Shown: positions 8,221 through 16,238 of the stretch, one piece after another | Numbering within the stretch: the stretch's first letter is position 1 | Layout of the letters: each line of letters starts with the position of its first letter | Source of the DNA: Acidimicrobiales bacterium | Lineage (GTDB): Bacteria; Actinomycetota; Acidimicrobiia; Acidimicrobiales; SZUA-35 | Assembly: GCA_041394265.1 (NCBI GenBank) | Contig: JAWKIO010000005.1 | Coordinates: forward strand, 4,836,001-4,900,000 | Length of the DNA: 64,000 nt | Reading direction: 5' to 3' | The notes under the pieces: generated by a model | Seen by the model: only the letters and a program-made list of their open reading frames with translations | The model's database searches: none | What the model was told of the DNA's origin: nothing | Program-made: the position numbers and the translations under genes

Positions 8221-9375
8221 GTGCCGGAACTGATCACCGACGAAGTCGCCTTCCACGCCGTCCTCGAGCAGGCGGCCGCCCACGACCGGTACGCCATCGA
8301 CACCGAGTTCCACCGCGAGAAGACCTACTTCCCGCAGGTGGCGCTGGTGCAGTTGGCTTGGGCCGATCAGGTCGCACTCATCGACCCGCTCGCCGTCGAT
8401 CTCGGCCCGATGGCCGAACTCCTCGACTCCGACAGCGTCTGTGTGATGCATGCCGGCACCCAGGACCTCGAAGTGCTCGACCTGGCCTGCGGGACCGTTC
8501 CGACCACGTTGTTCGACACCCAGGTCGCCGCCGGCTTCCTCGGGATCGCCACGGGCTCGCTCGCGTCGCTGCTCGACATCTACCTCGGCGTGCAGCTCGC
8601 GAAGGGCGACCGCCTCACCGACTGGCTCCAGCGACCCCTCACCAACGACCAGCTCGCCTACGCCGCGGGCGATGTCGATAACCTGCTCGACCTCGCCGGA
8701 CTGCTGGAGGGCCGGCTCGCCGATCTCGGGCGGCTCGAATGGGCGCTATCGGAGTGTGAGCTGGTCCGCACCAAGCCTCGGGGCCGCCGGGCACCCGAGG
8801 ACGCCGTGCATCGCATCAAAGAGGCCCGTTCGCTCAAGGGCAAGACCGCCCGGGTCGCCAAGGCGATCGCTGCGTGGCGTGAGAACCGGGCAGCCGAGGC
8901 GAACGTACCGGTGCGCCAAATCCTTCCTGACATCGCCGTCGTCGGCATCGCCCAGCAGACTCCCAAGTCGGTGCGCGACCTCGAACGGATTCGGGGCCTC
9001 GACGGTCGTCACCTCCGAGCCGGCGCCGCCGACGAGCTCCTGGCGGCGGTCGGCGAAGGTCTCCGGGCCACCGACGACGCTCCCAAGGTCCGCGAGCCCA
9101 GCTTGTCGAAAGACCTTCGTCCCGTCGTCACGCTGGTCACGGCCTGGATCTCGCAGCTGGCTCGAGACCACCAACTCGATCCGGCGCTCTTGGCCACCCG
9201 GTCCGATGTCGAGGGCTTGTTGGCCGACAATCCGGCCAGCCGGCTCCACGAAGGCTGGCGTGCCGCCATGGTCGGCGAGCCGATCCGACAATTGGCACGG
9301 GGTGATGCCGCACTCGCCTTCATCGGTGACGGGCGACTCACCCTCGAGGCGAGGAGCCACCAGCCGCTCCACTAG
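8221..9375 (+). CDS. rnd: Ribonuclease D
   Basis: A 384-residue DEDD-type 3'-5' exoribonuclease. The N-terminal domain carries exonuclease motif I AIDTEFHREKTYFP (about residues 24-37), motif II in MHAGTQDLEVL, and motif III LAYAAGDVDNLLDL with the catalytic Tyr/Asp. A C-terminal HRDC domain region (SLKGKTARVAKAIAAWRENRAAEANVP, about 200-230) is followed by a second helical repeat. It trims tRNA precursors and other structured RNA. GTG 8221 is supported by the TAAGAT box; upstream in-frame codons lie inside mobA. Confidence 0.93.
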   Translation: MPELITDEVAFHAVLEQAAAHDRYAIDTEFHREKTYFPQVALVQLAWADQVALIDPLAVDLGPMAELLDSDSVCVMHAGTQDLEVLDLACGTVPTTLFDTQVAAGFLGIATGSLASLLDIYLGVQLAKGDRLTDWLQRPLTNDQLAYAAGDVDNLLDLAGLLEGRLADLGRLEWALSECELVRTKPRGRRAPEDAVHRIKEARSLKGKTARVAKAIAAWRENRAAEANVPVRQILPDIAVVGIAQQTPKSVRDLERIRGLDGRHLRAGAADELLAAVGEGLRATDDAPKVREPSLSKDLRPVVTLVTAWISQLARDHQLDPALLATRSDVEGLLADNPASRLHEGWRAAMVGEPIRQLARGDAALAFIGDGRLTLEARSHQPLH

Positions 9376-9542
9376 AGGCGACGTGGCGGCGGTGCGAAAC
9401 CAGCGCGATTGAGGTTGCAGAGGCGAACTGGGGCGAGTTCTTGGTATGACTCGCTCATGTGAGGTCATTGCCCCTACACTTCAGCTTTGACCTGCCGCCG
9501 GACCAGGTGGCACTACTGCATCGCGATTCAGGAGCGTGGCCC

Positions 9543-9722
9543 GTGAAAAAAGGGCGTCATCGCAGATACGAAGAGGCTCGGGCCCTGAAGCGCTCGAACC
9601 CCGCTGACGACATTGAATCCTTGATGGATCGGCTCGAAGACGATCCCTGGGACCTCCCCGTCACCTCGGCAGCCAGCCGAGTCGGCGAAGAGGACGATGA
9701 CGACGACTACTACGACGACTGA
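9543..9722 (+). CDS. Small acidic-tailed protein of unknown function
   Basis: From GTG 9543 the product has 59 residues: a basic start (KKGRHRRYEEARALKR), a helix with ESLMDRLEDDPWDLP, and a tail of alternating Glu/Asp/Tyr ending DDYYDD. I do not recognise a family. The frame extends to a GTG at 9459 (87 residues), but an AGGAG-like site precedes 9543 and a TTGACC -35-like hexamer at 9487 lies inside the longer form, which favours the short one. The gene is followed by a strong terminator, so it is probably monocistronic. The charge pattern suggests a nucleic-acid or protein-binding small protein, but that is only inference. Confidence 0.6.
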   Translation: MKKGRHRRYEEARALKRSNPADDIESLMDRLEDDPWDLPVTSAASRVGEEDDDDDYYDD

Positions 9723-9745
9723 GCCATCGTCGCCCGACCGAACGA

Positions 9746-9781
9746 CTGCCCGGTGCCTCGGCGCCGGGCAGTCGGCGTTTT
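9746..9781 (+). terminator. Rho-independent terminator
   Basis: CTGCCCGG and CCGGGCAG form an 8-bp GC-rich stem with a 10-base loop, followed within six bases by a TTTT run. Confidence 0.75.
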
Positions 9782-9833
9782 GACCATCCGCTTTGATCAT
9801 CCACCCACCGCACCGCCACGCCGAGGTTGCCCG

Positions 9834-11041
9834 ATGAAGCTCGAATCGATCACCACGTACGTCACCGTGCCACCGACGGGCATTGGTGGGTCCTACTGGG
9901 TCCTGCTCGAGCTGCAGACCGATGATGGTCTGACGGGCGTCGGCGAGTGCTATGGCATCCCGGTCTCCGGGGACATCGCTGCGGCGATGGTGGTCGACAC
10001 CTTCGACCGGTTCATCGCCGGCGAGGATCCCCATCGGGTCGAGACGATGTTCCGTCGGGTGTATTCCGCCGGGTTCACCCAGCGGCCGGACCCCACGATG
10101 ATGGCGGTCTTCTCGGGCATCGAGATGGCCGTCTGGGACATCCTCGGCAAGGCTGCCGGAGAGCCCGTGCACCAATTGATCGGTGGGCGTTTCCACGATC
10201 GGCTCCGGACCTACACCTACCTCTATCCCGGTCCCGACGGCGCCGACGTGTACCACGACCCCGACGCCGCAGCTGCCCGTGCCCTCGACTACCTCGAGCT
10301 CGGCTTCACCGCCATCAAGCAGGATCCCACCGGTCCGTACAGCTTCCAGGGCGGCCGAGAACTTTCACTCACCGAGTTGGCGCGGAGCGAGGCGAACGTT
10401 GCGGCGCTTCGGGAGGCGGTCGGCGACCGGGCCGATCTGCTCTTCGGAACTCACGGGCAGATGACCACGTCGTCGGCCATCCGCCTCGCCCGCCGGCTCG
10501 AACGGTTCGACCCGCTGTGGTTCGAAGAACCGTGTCCGCCCGATCAGATGGCAGCAATGGGGCGCGTGGCGGCAGCGACCTCCATCCCTGTCGCCGCGGG
10601 GAGCGGCTCACCACGCGGACCGAGTTCCATCAGCTGCTCCAGCAGGGAGTCTCGATCGTCCAGCCCAACGTGGGTCGAGCCGGGGGCATCTGGGAGATGC
10701 GCAAGATCGCCATCCTGGCCGAACTGTTCAACGCCCAACTCGCACCGCATATCTACTGTGGACCCATCGCTCATGCCGCTGCTGCCCACGTGGCCTTCGC
10801 CAGCCCCAACTTCTTGATCCTCGAGACGATCCAGACCTCGTTCCACGACGCCGTTGTCCGTCGGCCGCTCAAGTGGGACGCCGGCTACCTGCTCGCCCCA
10901 ACAGCACCGGGCCTCGGGGTGGAGTTGGACCTCGACACCGTGCTCGCCCATCCCTACTCGAGCGGCGGACGGCTCCACCTCGAGATGACCCAGTCGGTCG
11001 TCGACTCCGCCAACACGAAACTCACGTCCGAACTCGACTGA
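9834..11041 (+). pseudogene. Mandelate racemase/muconate lactonizing enzyme family protein, single-base frameshift
   Basis: Two frames together give a complete enolase-superfamily protein of about 402 residues. The first frame runs from ATG 9834 (KLESITTYVTVP) through the capping domain, TAIKQDPTGPY, FGTHGQMT and FEEPCPPDQ to IPVAAG. The second resumes with ERLTTRTEFHQLLQQG and ends KLTSELD at 11041. The break falls at the GGGG run 10598-10601; one extra G would restore AAGERL, which carries the third metal-ligand region. Members dehydrate or racemise sugar acids on Mg2+. It is either a fresh pseudogene or an assembly error; the rest is intact. Capping-domain start chosen by the GAGG site upstream. 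Confidence 0.85.
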
Positions 11042-11076
11042 CCCACTGACCCTCCCAGCCCCCAGCCAAAACCCAT

Positions 11077-11129
11077 CGCAACTTTGGAGAGTTGATGCCG
11101 CTCAGGGGTGTCAACTCTCCAAAGTTGCG
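11077..11129. repeat. Perfect 19-bp-arm palindrome, left copy flanking the DUF559 gene
   Basis: Arms 11077-11095 and 11111-11129 are perfectly complementary over 19 bases (CGCAACTTTGGAGAGTTGA and its complement) around a 15-base loop. A second copy lies at 12120-12171 in the opposite orientation, with a loop that is nearly the reverse complement of this one. Together they frame the DUF559 gene. Confidence 0.9.
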
Positions 11130-11171
11130 TGAGGGGTTGCCTGTCGCTCGAACGCGTGTAAACGTATACGA

Positions 11172-12107
11172 ATGCAAGCAAGAGTAGATGACCTTCTGTT
11201 GGAGATCGCCTCACGCCAACACGGGCTGTGTACGAGAAGCGACCTGATCACCATCGGCCTCCGCTCCAGTGCCATCCAGCGACGAGTCGAACGGAGGTCG
11301 CTGGCGGTCGTGCAACGAGGCATCTACCTCGTCCCTGCGCTTGCTGGACCGCTGACCGAGCTCGCCCTCCCAACGCTGCTCGTTCGTGGCAGCGCACTCA
11401 GTCGGCGGACCGCTGCACAGCTGCACTCGCTCGCCCTCCCTCGGTCGCCGCAGATCGACCTTGCGGCACCACTCGGCGCACACCGTCCAACGATTGCCGC
11501 CGTCAAGATCCACCGCACCGGCCACCTGCCGGCGGTCGACGTCGCCGACGTCAACGGACTTCGGGTGACCACGGCGGAGCGAACGCTCTGCGACTTGGCC
11601 GCCGTCCTGCGGCCAGCGCACTTTCGCTTCGTCGCCGAGCGGGCGATCCTCGATGGCACCTGTACCGTCGAGGATCTCGCCGCCTGCCGATCCGCCTTCG
11701 TTCGCCGTGGTCGAGGTGGAAGCGCCTCGCTGAACGTGTTCGTCGATGCGCTCCTCGAAGAAGATGGCCCCGATGCCTCCGCGCTCGAGAAGTTGCTGCA
11801 GGGTGTGCTCGAGCGTTTCGCGATTCGGGGATTCATCCAGCAGTTCCAGCCACCGTGGTACGACGGCGTCCGCGGCGTGGTCGACTTCGCCCACCTCGAA
11901 GCTCGCATCATCCTCGAAGCCGACTCGCGGCGGTGGCACGCCACCACCCAGGCAATGGCCGAGGATCGACGGCGGGATCGCCTTGCCCAACAGCACGGCT
12001 GGATCGTCCTGCGCTTCACCTGGCACGAGCTCAAGCAACGACCGGCCGCCGTTGCCGCCGAGATCCGAGCGCTCGTGACCGCTCGCCGGCAATCTCCCGC
12101 CGCCTGA
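11172..12107 (+). CDS. AbiEi-like/DUF559 protein (winged-helix N-terminus, Vsr-type nuclease-fold C-terminus)
   Basis: A 311-residue protein. The N-terminal 60 residues (IASRQHGLCTRSDLITIGLRSSAIQRRVER...RGIYLV) look like the AbiEi antitoxin-type winged helix. The middle has GLRVTTAERTLCDLA. The C-terminal 90 residues (VVDFAHLEARIILEADSRRWHAT, DRRRDRLAQQHGWIVLRFTWHEL) match DUF559, a Vsr/restriction-endonuclease-like fold with conserved Asp/Glu and Arg-Asp. Such fusions are widespread in actinobacteria and not characterised to my knowledge. No AbiEii toxin is next to it. The gene is framed by inverted copies of a palindrome, which hints at a mobile or selfish unit. Start ATG 11172 is the first in frame. 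Confidence 0.8.
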   Translation: MQARVDDLLLEIASRQHGLCTRSDLITIGLRSSAIQRRVERRSLAVVQRGIYLVPALAGPLTELALPTLLVRGSALSRRTAAQLHSLALPRSPQIDLAAPLGAHRPTIAAVKIHRTGHLPAVDVADVNGLRVTTAERTLCDLAAVLRPAHFRFVAERAILDGTCTVEDLAACRSAFVRRGRGGSASLNVFVDALLEEDGPDASALEKLLQGVLERFAIRGFIQQFQPPWYDGVRGVVDFAHLEARIILEADSRRWHATTQAMAEDRRRDRLAQQHGWIVLRFTWHELKQRPAAVAAEIRALVTARRQSPAA

Positions 12108-12119
12108 CCCCGCATTCGC

Positions 12120-12171
12120 CGCAACTTTGGGGGATTGACACCTGTGAGCGGCATCAACTCTCCAAAGTTGC
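12120..12171. repeat. Palindrome, right copy flanking the DUF559 gene (inverted relative to the left copy)
   Basis: Arms start CGCAACTTTGG and end CCAAAGTTGC, with the 15-base centre close to the reverse complement of the left copy's loop. It has a few mismatches in the left arm (GGGGGATT versus GGAGAGTT). Besides framing the DUF559 gene it lies between convergent genes and could act as a terminator. Confidence 0.88.
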
Positions 12172-12205
12172 TGTGGGTGGGATCGAGTGCGGTGGGGTGG
12201 GTTGG

Positions 12206-13891
12206 TCAGAGGTTGCCGGTCTCGTCGAGGATTTCGCCGAGCTTCACGATCTCGGATTCGAGAACAACACCGATGAAGTTGCGCTCACCGTCGGTGACAG
12301 CCATCACGGTGGAATGGTTGGCCTCCATGGCGGTCACGACGTCACGGAGTGACCAGCCAGGGTTGGCGGTGTGGTCGGTGGCTTCGAGTACTTCGGCGAC
12401 GGTGGTGGTCTCCCAGTCGTCACGCTCGATCTGGGCGCAGCTCTCGACCGAGCACAACCCGAGGTAGGTGTTGCCATCGACGACGGGCACCACTCGCTCG
12501 CGCCGACCGAGCGCGTGGATCCAGACGAACTCCGACACCGTGGCGTCGGGTGGCACGGTCAGCACGTCGGTCGTGAGCGCCGCGGCGAGCGGCATGGTCA
12601 GCCGTTCCTCGAGGTGTCCGAGACGTTCGACTCGCTGACCGGCGCTCACCGAATGCGGACCGGCGACGAGCTGCGAGACTGCGGCGGCGATCAGCGCCGG
12701 CACGACGGCCGAACCCGAGTTGGCCGTCGACTCGGCGACGAACATCACCGCAGCGATCGGGGTGCGATAGCCGGCGGCGAGGAAGGCGGCGAGACCGAGT
12801 ACCGGCAACAGCGCCGACCCGTTGGGGTCGACACCGAGGTCGGAGAGCCCGAGTCCGACGAGCTTGCCGAGCAAGACGCCCTGCACGGCCAATGGGATGA
12901 AGAGGCCGCCGGTACCGCCACCGAGGATCGTGGTCATGGTCGCCGCGATGCGGAGCACGAAGATGATCGCCACCGCCTGCAGCGTCTGGTCCTCGGCGAG
13001 CCATTCGACCACGCTGACACCCGGGCCGAGCGTGAGCGGCTGGTCGAAGAGTTGCACGGACAGCAGCGCCAGCAAGCTGAGTGCGGTACCACCCACCACG
13101 ACCCGGACAGCCGGCGAGGTCTGCTTCGACAGCTGCTTGGTGCGCCGCACCAGCGCTGCGTACATCCGACCGCCCAGCCCGGCGCCGAGCCCGATCGCCA
13201 GCGCAGCGACGAGGTCACTGGCCTGGAGCGGCCGCCCGAAGACCTGACCGAGGAGGGGCTCGGGATGGTTGAGCGGCATCGAGATGAACGTCAGGTACGC
13301 CGACGCCGAGGCGACCAGCGACGGCAGCAGGGCGCGGTGAGCGAGGTCGTCGCGATAGGGCGCCTCGAGCGCGAAGAGCACCCCGGTGGCAGGGGCCTGG
13401 AACACAGCGGCGACACCGGCCGCAGCGCCGGCGGTCAGCAGCAGCTTGGCCGAACCTCGCCCAAGCCATCGGTCGAGGCGCTTCGCCGTCTCGAGACCGA
13501 AGACCGAGCCGGTGTAGATCGAGGGGCCTTCGAGCCCGAGTGCGCCACCGAACCCGATGGTGGTGACGCCGGCCAGCAACCGGGCGGGCAGCTTCGCCGG
13601 AGGGAGGGTGGGATGCCGCATGTGGTAGGCGGCGATGTACTCGTCGGACGTGGAGTTGGTGGCGTTGTTGCCGAGCTTGGCGAGGATGATCGCCGTCAGC
13701 GCCAGGCCGACCAGGGGAGCGAGCGTCTGGACCAGCAGACCCTGGTGCGTGATGCGCTCGAGCACACCGGCGACCGTGATGTACTCGAAGAGTGAGACGA
13801 CGACGCCCACAGTGACGCCGAGCAGTACGGAAGCGCCGAGAAGGCGCGAATGCTTGGCCTCGGGCGCCAGTGACTGCACAAAGGAAAGCAC
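12206..13891 (-). CDS. ClC-family chloride channel/antiporter with CBS domains
   Basis: A 561-residue membrane protein with about ten hydrophobic segments and the ClC signatures GLEGPS (gating glutamate, about residue 120), VLFALEAPYRD (position of the internal proton-gate glutamate), and GGGTGGLFIP. The C-terminal 140 residues hold a CBS pair (TTDVLTVPPDATVSEF..., then EVLEATDHTANPGWSLRDVV...), which usually senses adenine nucleotides. Both glutamates suggest a Cl-/H+ exchanger rather than a pure channel; this is inference. It starts with GTG at 13891. It converges with the DUF559 gene at the right palindrome. Confidence 0.92.
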   Translation of the reverse strand: MLSFVQSLAPEAKHSRLLGASVLLGVTVGVVVSLFEYITVAGVLERITHQGLLVQTLAPLVGLALTAIILAKLGNNATNSTSDEYIAAYHMRHPTLPPAKLPARLLAGVTTIGFGGALGLEGPSIYTGSVFGLETAKRLDRWLGRGSAKLLLTAGAAAGVAAVFQAPATGVLFALEAPYRDDLAHRALLPSLVASASAYLTFISMPLNHPEPLLGQVFGRPLQASDLVAALAIGLGAGLGGRMYAALVRRTKQLSKQTSPAVRVVVGGTALSLLALLSVQLFDQPLTLGPGVSVVEWLAEDQTLQAVAIIFVLRIAATMTTILGGGTGGLFIPLAVQGVLLGKLVGLGLSDLGVDPNGSALLPVLGLAAFLAAGYRTPIAAVMFVAESTANSGSAVVPALIAAAVSQLVAGPHSVSAGQRVERLGHLEERLTMPLAAALTTDVLTVPPDATVSEFVWIHALGRRERVVPVVDGNTYLGLCSVESCAQIERDDWETTTVAEVLEATDHTANPGWSLRDVVTAMEANHSTVMAVTDGERNFIGVVLESEIVKLGEILDETGNL

Positions 13892-13992
13892 GCTTCGCAG
13901 GATGCCGCACCGGAACTGCCAAGAGGTGGCTCTCGCAAAATTCGCGTCAAGAAGTCGTCAGACCGACCGTCCGGGACGACACCAATCCCCCG

Positions 13993-14769
13993 CTAGCGGC
14001 CGAGGCGGACCGGGGTCTCGCGCATCAGCGCATCGAGCTCGACGGCGAGCCGTTCGTAGATCGCGGCCCCAACCAATTCGGTCAGCTCGTCCTGCGCCGT
14101 GACGTACAGCGGCTCGACGTTGTGATACGCAGCGGGCTCCTCGCTGCACCACCAGTGGAAGTCGAAACCACCCTCACCCCAGTCCCGACGTTCCCACGCT
14201 CGGACGAAGACGGTGTCGTGGCCGTAGTCGTCGGTGTGGATGTCGAGCCGGATCGGCACCTGCCAGCACACGTCGGGTTTCCAGTCGAGCGGCCGCTGAC
14301 CGAGCTGGAGTGCCTTGGCGTGCAAGGCACAGCCAGGTCCGCCGGGATGGTCTTCCCGATTGAGGAAGATGCAGGCGCCGTCGACCTTACGCGTGACCCA
14401 TGCACCTTCTTTGTTCTGCTTGAAGGCGCCACCCTTGCGGATCGAGCGGCGTCGGTACTGCCAGTCATCGTCGGTCAGCAGCGCCGCGTAGGCCGCAGTG
14501 CTCTCGAGATCGGCATCGTCGGAGAAGTGCGCACCGTGGACGCAACAGCCGAGCGCCTCGGCTCGTCCAGCCGGCAGGGCGCCAGGCTCGTCGGCGATCG
14601 ATGGGCACCCCTGGCCGTAGATGCAGTGGAAGTTCGACAGCAGGAAGGTGACATCGAACATCCAGGTGTCGCCCTGGTCGTCGTGGAGGGAGATCCAACG
14701 GTGAGCATCGGCGGGTGGCAGGCCGTCGCCGGCGGTCGCTGGCATCGAGGGGTCATTGGGGGGAACCAC
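13993..14769 (-). CDS. Conserved cysteine-rich protein (DUF3109/YkgJ-like)
   Basis: A 258-residue soluble protein with clustered cysteines: Cys49 and Cys55 (HCIYGQGC), the pair Cys75-Cys76 (GCCVHG), then ACIFLNR, GCALHAKAL and PDVCWQVP, plus WWCSEE. The spacing and flanking residues resemble DUF3109 and the YkgJ CxxxC metal-cluster group, which are thought to hold zinc or an iron-sulphur cluster. Function unknown. ATG 14769 gives the longest form; ATG 14745 is also possible because the first residues are low complexity. It diverges from the small gene at 14793. Confidence 0.7.
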   Translation of the reverse strand: MVPPNDPSMPATAGDGLPPADAHRWISLHDDQGDTWMFDVTFLLSNFHCIYGQGCPSIADEPGALPAGRAEALGCCVHGAHFSDDADLESTAAYAALLTDDDWQYRRRSIRKGGAFKQNKEGAWVTRKVDGACIFLNREDHPGGPGCALHAKALQLGQRPLDWKPDVCWQVPIRLDIHTDDYGHDTVFVRAWERRDWGEGGFDFHWWCSEEPAAYHNVEPLYVTAQDELTELVGAAIYERLAVELDALMRETPVRLGR

Positions 14770-14779
14770 CGTGGGAGGG

Positions 14780-14785
14780 TACCGT
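14780..14785 (+). promoter_or_regulatory. Putative -10 box, leaderless promoter of the small helical gene
   Basis: TACCGT ends seven bases before the ATG at 14793, which decides that start over the in-frame GTG at 14784. Confidence 0.45.
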
Positions 14786-14792
14786 GCCTGCC

Positions 14793-14993
14793 ATGCCGGG
14801 TGAGTACGACGAGCGATTCGCAGACATCGCCGAGCGGTTGCGCTCGATCAGCGAAGAACTGAGTGAGCTCGGACTCGGTGCGCTGCGTGAGGCCGTCGCC
14901 AACGGGGCGACCGAGCGTCCGCCGGTCGAGAAACCGATCGCCGCCGCCCGCCGGGCCGTGGAGAAGGCCATCCGCTCCCTCGACACTGCGTAG
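14793..14993 (+). CDS. Small helical protein of unknown function
   Basis: A 66-residue acidic protein, PGEYDERFADIAERLRSISEELSELGLGALREAV followed by a Pro-containing turn and EKPIAAARRAVEKAIRSL. It is predicted to be two amphipathic helices, possibly a short coiled coil. I recognise no family. Its stop codon lies inside the first unit of a 19-bp tandem repeat, so the array has grown into, or started from, the gene's 3' end. The upstream -10 box supports that it is expressed. Confidence 0.6.
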   Translation: MPGEYDERFADIAERLRSISEELSELGLGALREAVANGATERPPVEKPIAAARRAVEKAIRSLDTA

Positions 14994-15104
14994 CAGGAGC
15001 GGCACTGCGTAGCAGGAGCGGCACTGCGTAGCAGGAGCGGCACTGCGTAGCAGGAGCGGCACTGCGTAGCAGGAGCGGCACTGCGTAGCAGGAGCGGCAC
15101 TGCG
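14984..15104. repeat. 19-bp tandem repeat, six perfect copies plus a partial
   Basis: The unit CACTGCGTAGCAGGAGCGG occurs six times head to tail without mismatch from 14984 to 15097, then a 7-base remnant. Identity between copies means recent expansion. The length is not a multiple of three, so each strand reads it in rotating frames. It lies between two convergent genes and contains the stop codon of the upstream gene. Confidence 0.97.
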
Positions 15105-15107
15105 CTC

Positions 15108-15960
15108 TCAGAGCCCGCTGGCCAGTTCTGCCAGATCGCACAGGTTCGCGTACACGTGCAGCTTGCGCGCTCGGCCAACGAGGTGCTCGTCACCGAGTAC
15201 CTCGTTCGCACCGAACAGCGAATTGATCGCCGAGCGAACGCCATCATGGTCACCGTCGAAGGCCAGCTTCTCGAGGTGCTTCGCCGTGCTCGCAAGCTGA
15301 TGCTGCAGGCCGATCTGTTCGTCGCGATCGACGTCGAAGCCCTCTGCCGACAGTGTGCGGTGCAGATCCCACACCCAGAACGCAGCCTGGAAGCCTGCGG
15401 CGATGGGGAGCGGCTCGCTCCTCGGGGTCGGTGCCTTCTCGTCGGACCACGACGTTCTCGGTACGTGTCGGACCCAGTGAGCGATCTGGTCGATCACTTC
15501 TGCCGTTCGCTCCCGTTCTGGGACGGCCGGAAACCTGATCTCGGCCCACCGACGAGCGCCGACCATCCGGGGGGTCGGACCTCCGCACCTGCTCCTCGTC
15601 GGCTCCGAATCGGATGGATGGGCGGAGCAGCAGAACGTCCAGAAAGCGGCGCGTCGTGCAGCGCCACAGGACATCGGCACCAGAAGCGATTGCCGGCGAG
15701 ACCACCACGCCGGTGGCGCCGTAGGAGTGGACGAGTCGCTCGACGTCGGCGCTGACCACTGCGTCGGGGGCATCCCTTGGGGCGTCGAGCATGGCGAAGT
15801 GAAACGTGGTGCTCGGTCCGCTCTTCGCCCCTGCGGCGACGAGCGGACCGACAATCGAGCGCCACGTCGTGTCGGCTCCAGTGGCGCCGATGATCACCAT
15901 GCGTTGGCGCGGTTCGAGCGCGCCCCGGGTTCTTGGAACTCGGCGAACAGGTTCGCTCAT
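15108..15960 (-). pseudogene. Protein of unknown function, single-base frameshift
   Basis: The reverse strand holds a protein in two frames. From ATG 15960 it reads SEPVRRVPRTRGALEPRQRMVIIGATGAD..., through ASGADVLWRCTTRRFLDVLLLRPS to RFGADEEQVRRSD. The second frame continues RMVGARRWAEIRFPAVPERERTAEVIDQIAHW to LCDLAELASGL at 15108. The frames meet at the run of six G on the plus strand (15569-15574). Removing one base would give a continuous protein of about 283 residues. I do not recognise the family. The N-terminal IIGATGAD and VVVSPAIASGA suggest an alpha/beta fold; the C-terminal half is helical. Pseudogene or assembly error. Confidence 0.6.
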
Positions 15961-16048
15961 CGTCGCTCACTTTCACGGGTAGTGGGCCCGTCCGTGGGCG
16001 TCGATTCGACTGCTTCGACATCCTTGCAGCATGAGCGCCCGCCTGTCC

Positions 16049-16238
16049 AGCGTGGGGCTCGGATGGGCGAAGCCCGGGACTGCGGAGTGGTGTGGCTGCG
16101 GAGGGACGGAGCAGCTCCGAGCGTGGGGCTCGGATGGGCGAAGCCCGGGACTGCGGAGTGGTGTGGCTGCGGAGGGACGAAGCAGCGCCGAGCGCGGGGC
16201 TCGGATGGGCGAAGCCCGGGACTGCGGAGCAGTCCCTA
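16049..16238. repeat. 71-bp tandem repeat, about 2.7 copies, with internal hairpins
   Basis: Units begin AGCGTGGGGCTCGGATGGGC at 16049, 16120 and 16191; the third is truncated and has a few substitutions (GCGTG to GCGCG). Each unit carries the short hairpin GGGC-GAA-GCCC. The array lies between the start of the frameshifted gene at 15960 and the stop of the LOG gene, and fills most of the 275-base gap there. The two full spacers differ at only a few sites, so the array is recent. Confidence 0.92.
16218..16236 (-). terminator. Hairpin at the LOG gene stop codon
   Basis: GGGACTGC-GGA-GCAGTCCC is a perfect 8-bp stem with a 3-base loop. It abuts the stop codon of the reverse-strand LOG gene. No T-run follows, so termination is likely but not certain. 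Confidence 0.5.

Noticed and set aside
11172..12107. DUF559/AbiEi gene as a complete type IV toxin-antitoxin system or an IS transposase
   Set aside because: No AbiEii-type toxin gene is adjacent, and no DDE or HUH transposase motif is seen in the protein. It is kept as a gene of unknown role.
14984..15104. Possible CRISPR array
   Set aside because: Units are directly joined with no spacers, and no cas gene is in the window. It is a simple tandem repeat.
16049..16238. Possible coding repeats (a glycine/arginine-rich protein on the plus strand)
   Set aside because: Open frames across the array exist only because of the repeat, have no ribosome site and no family match.
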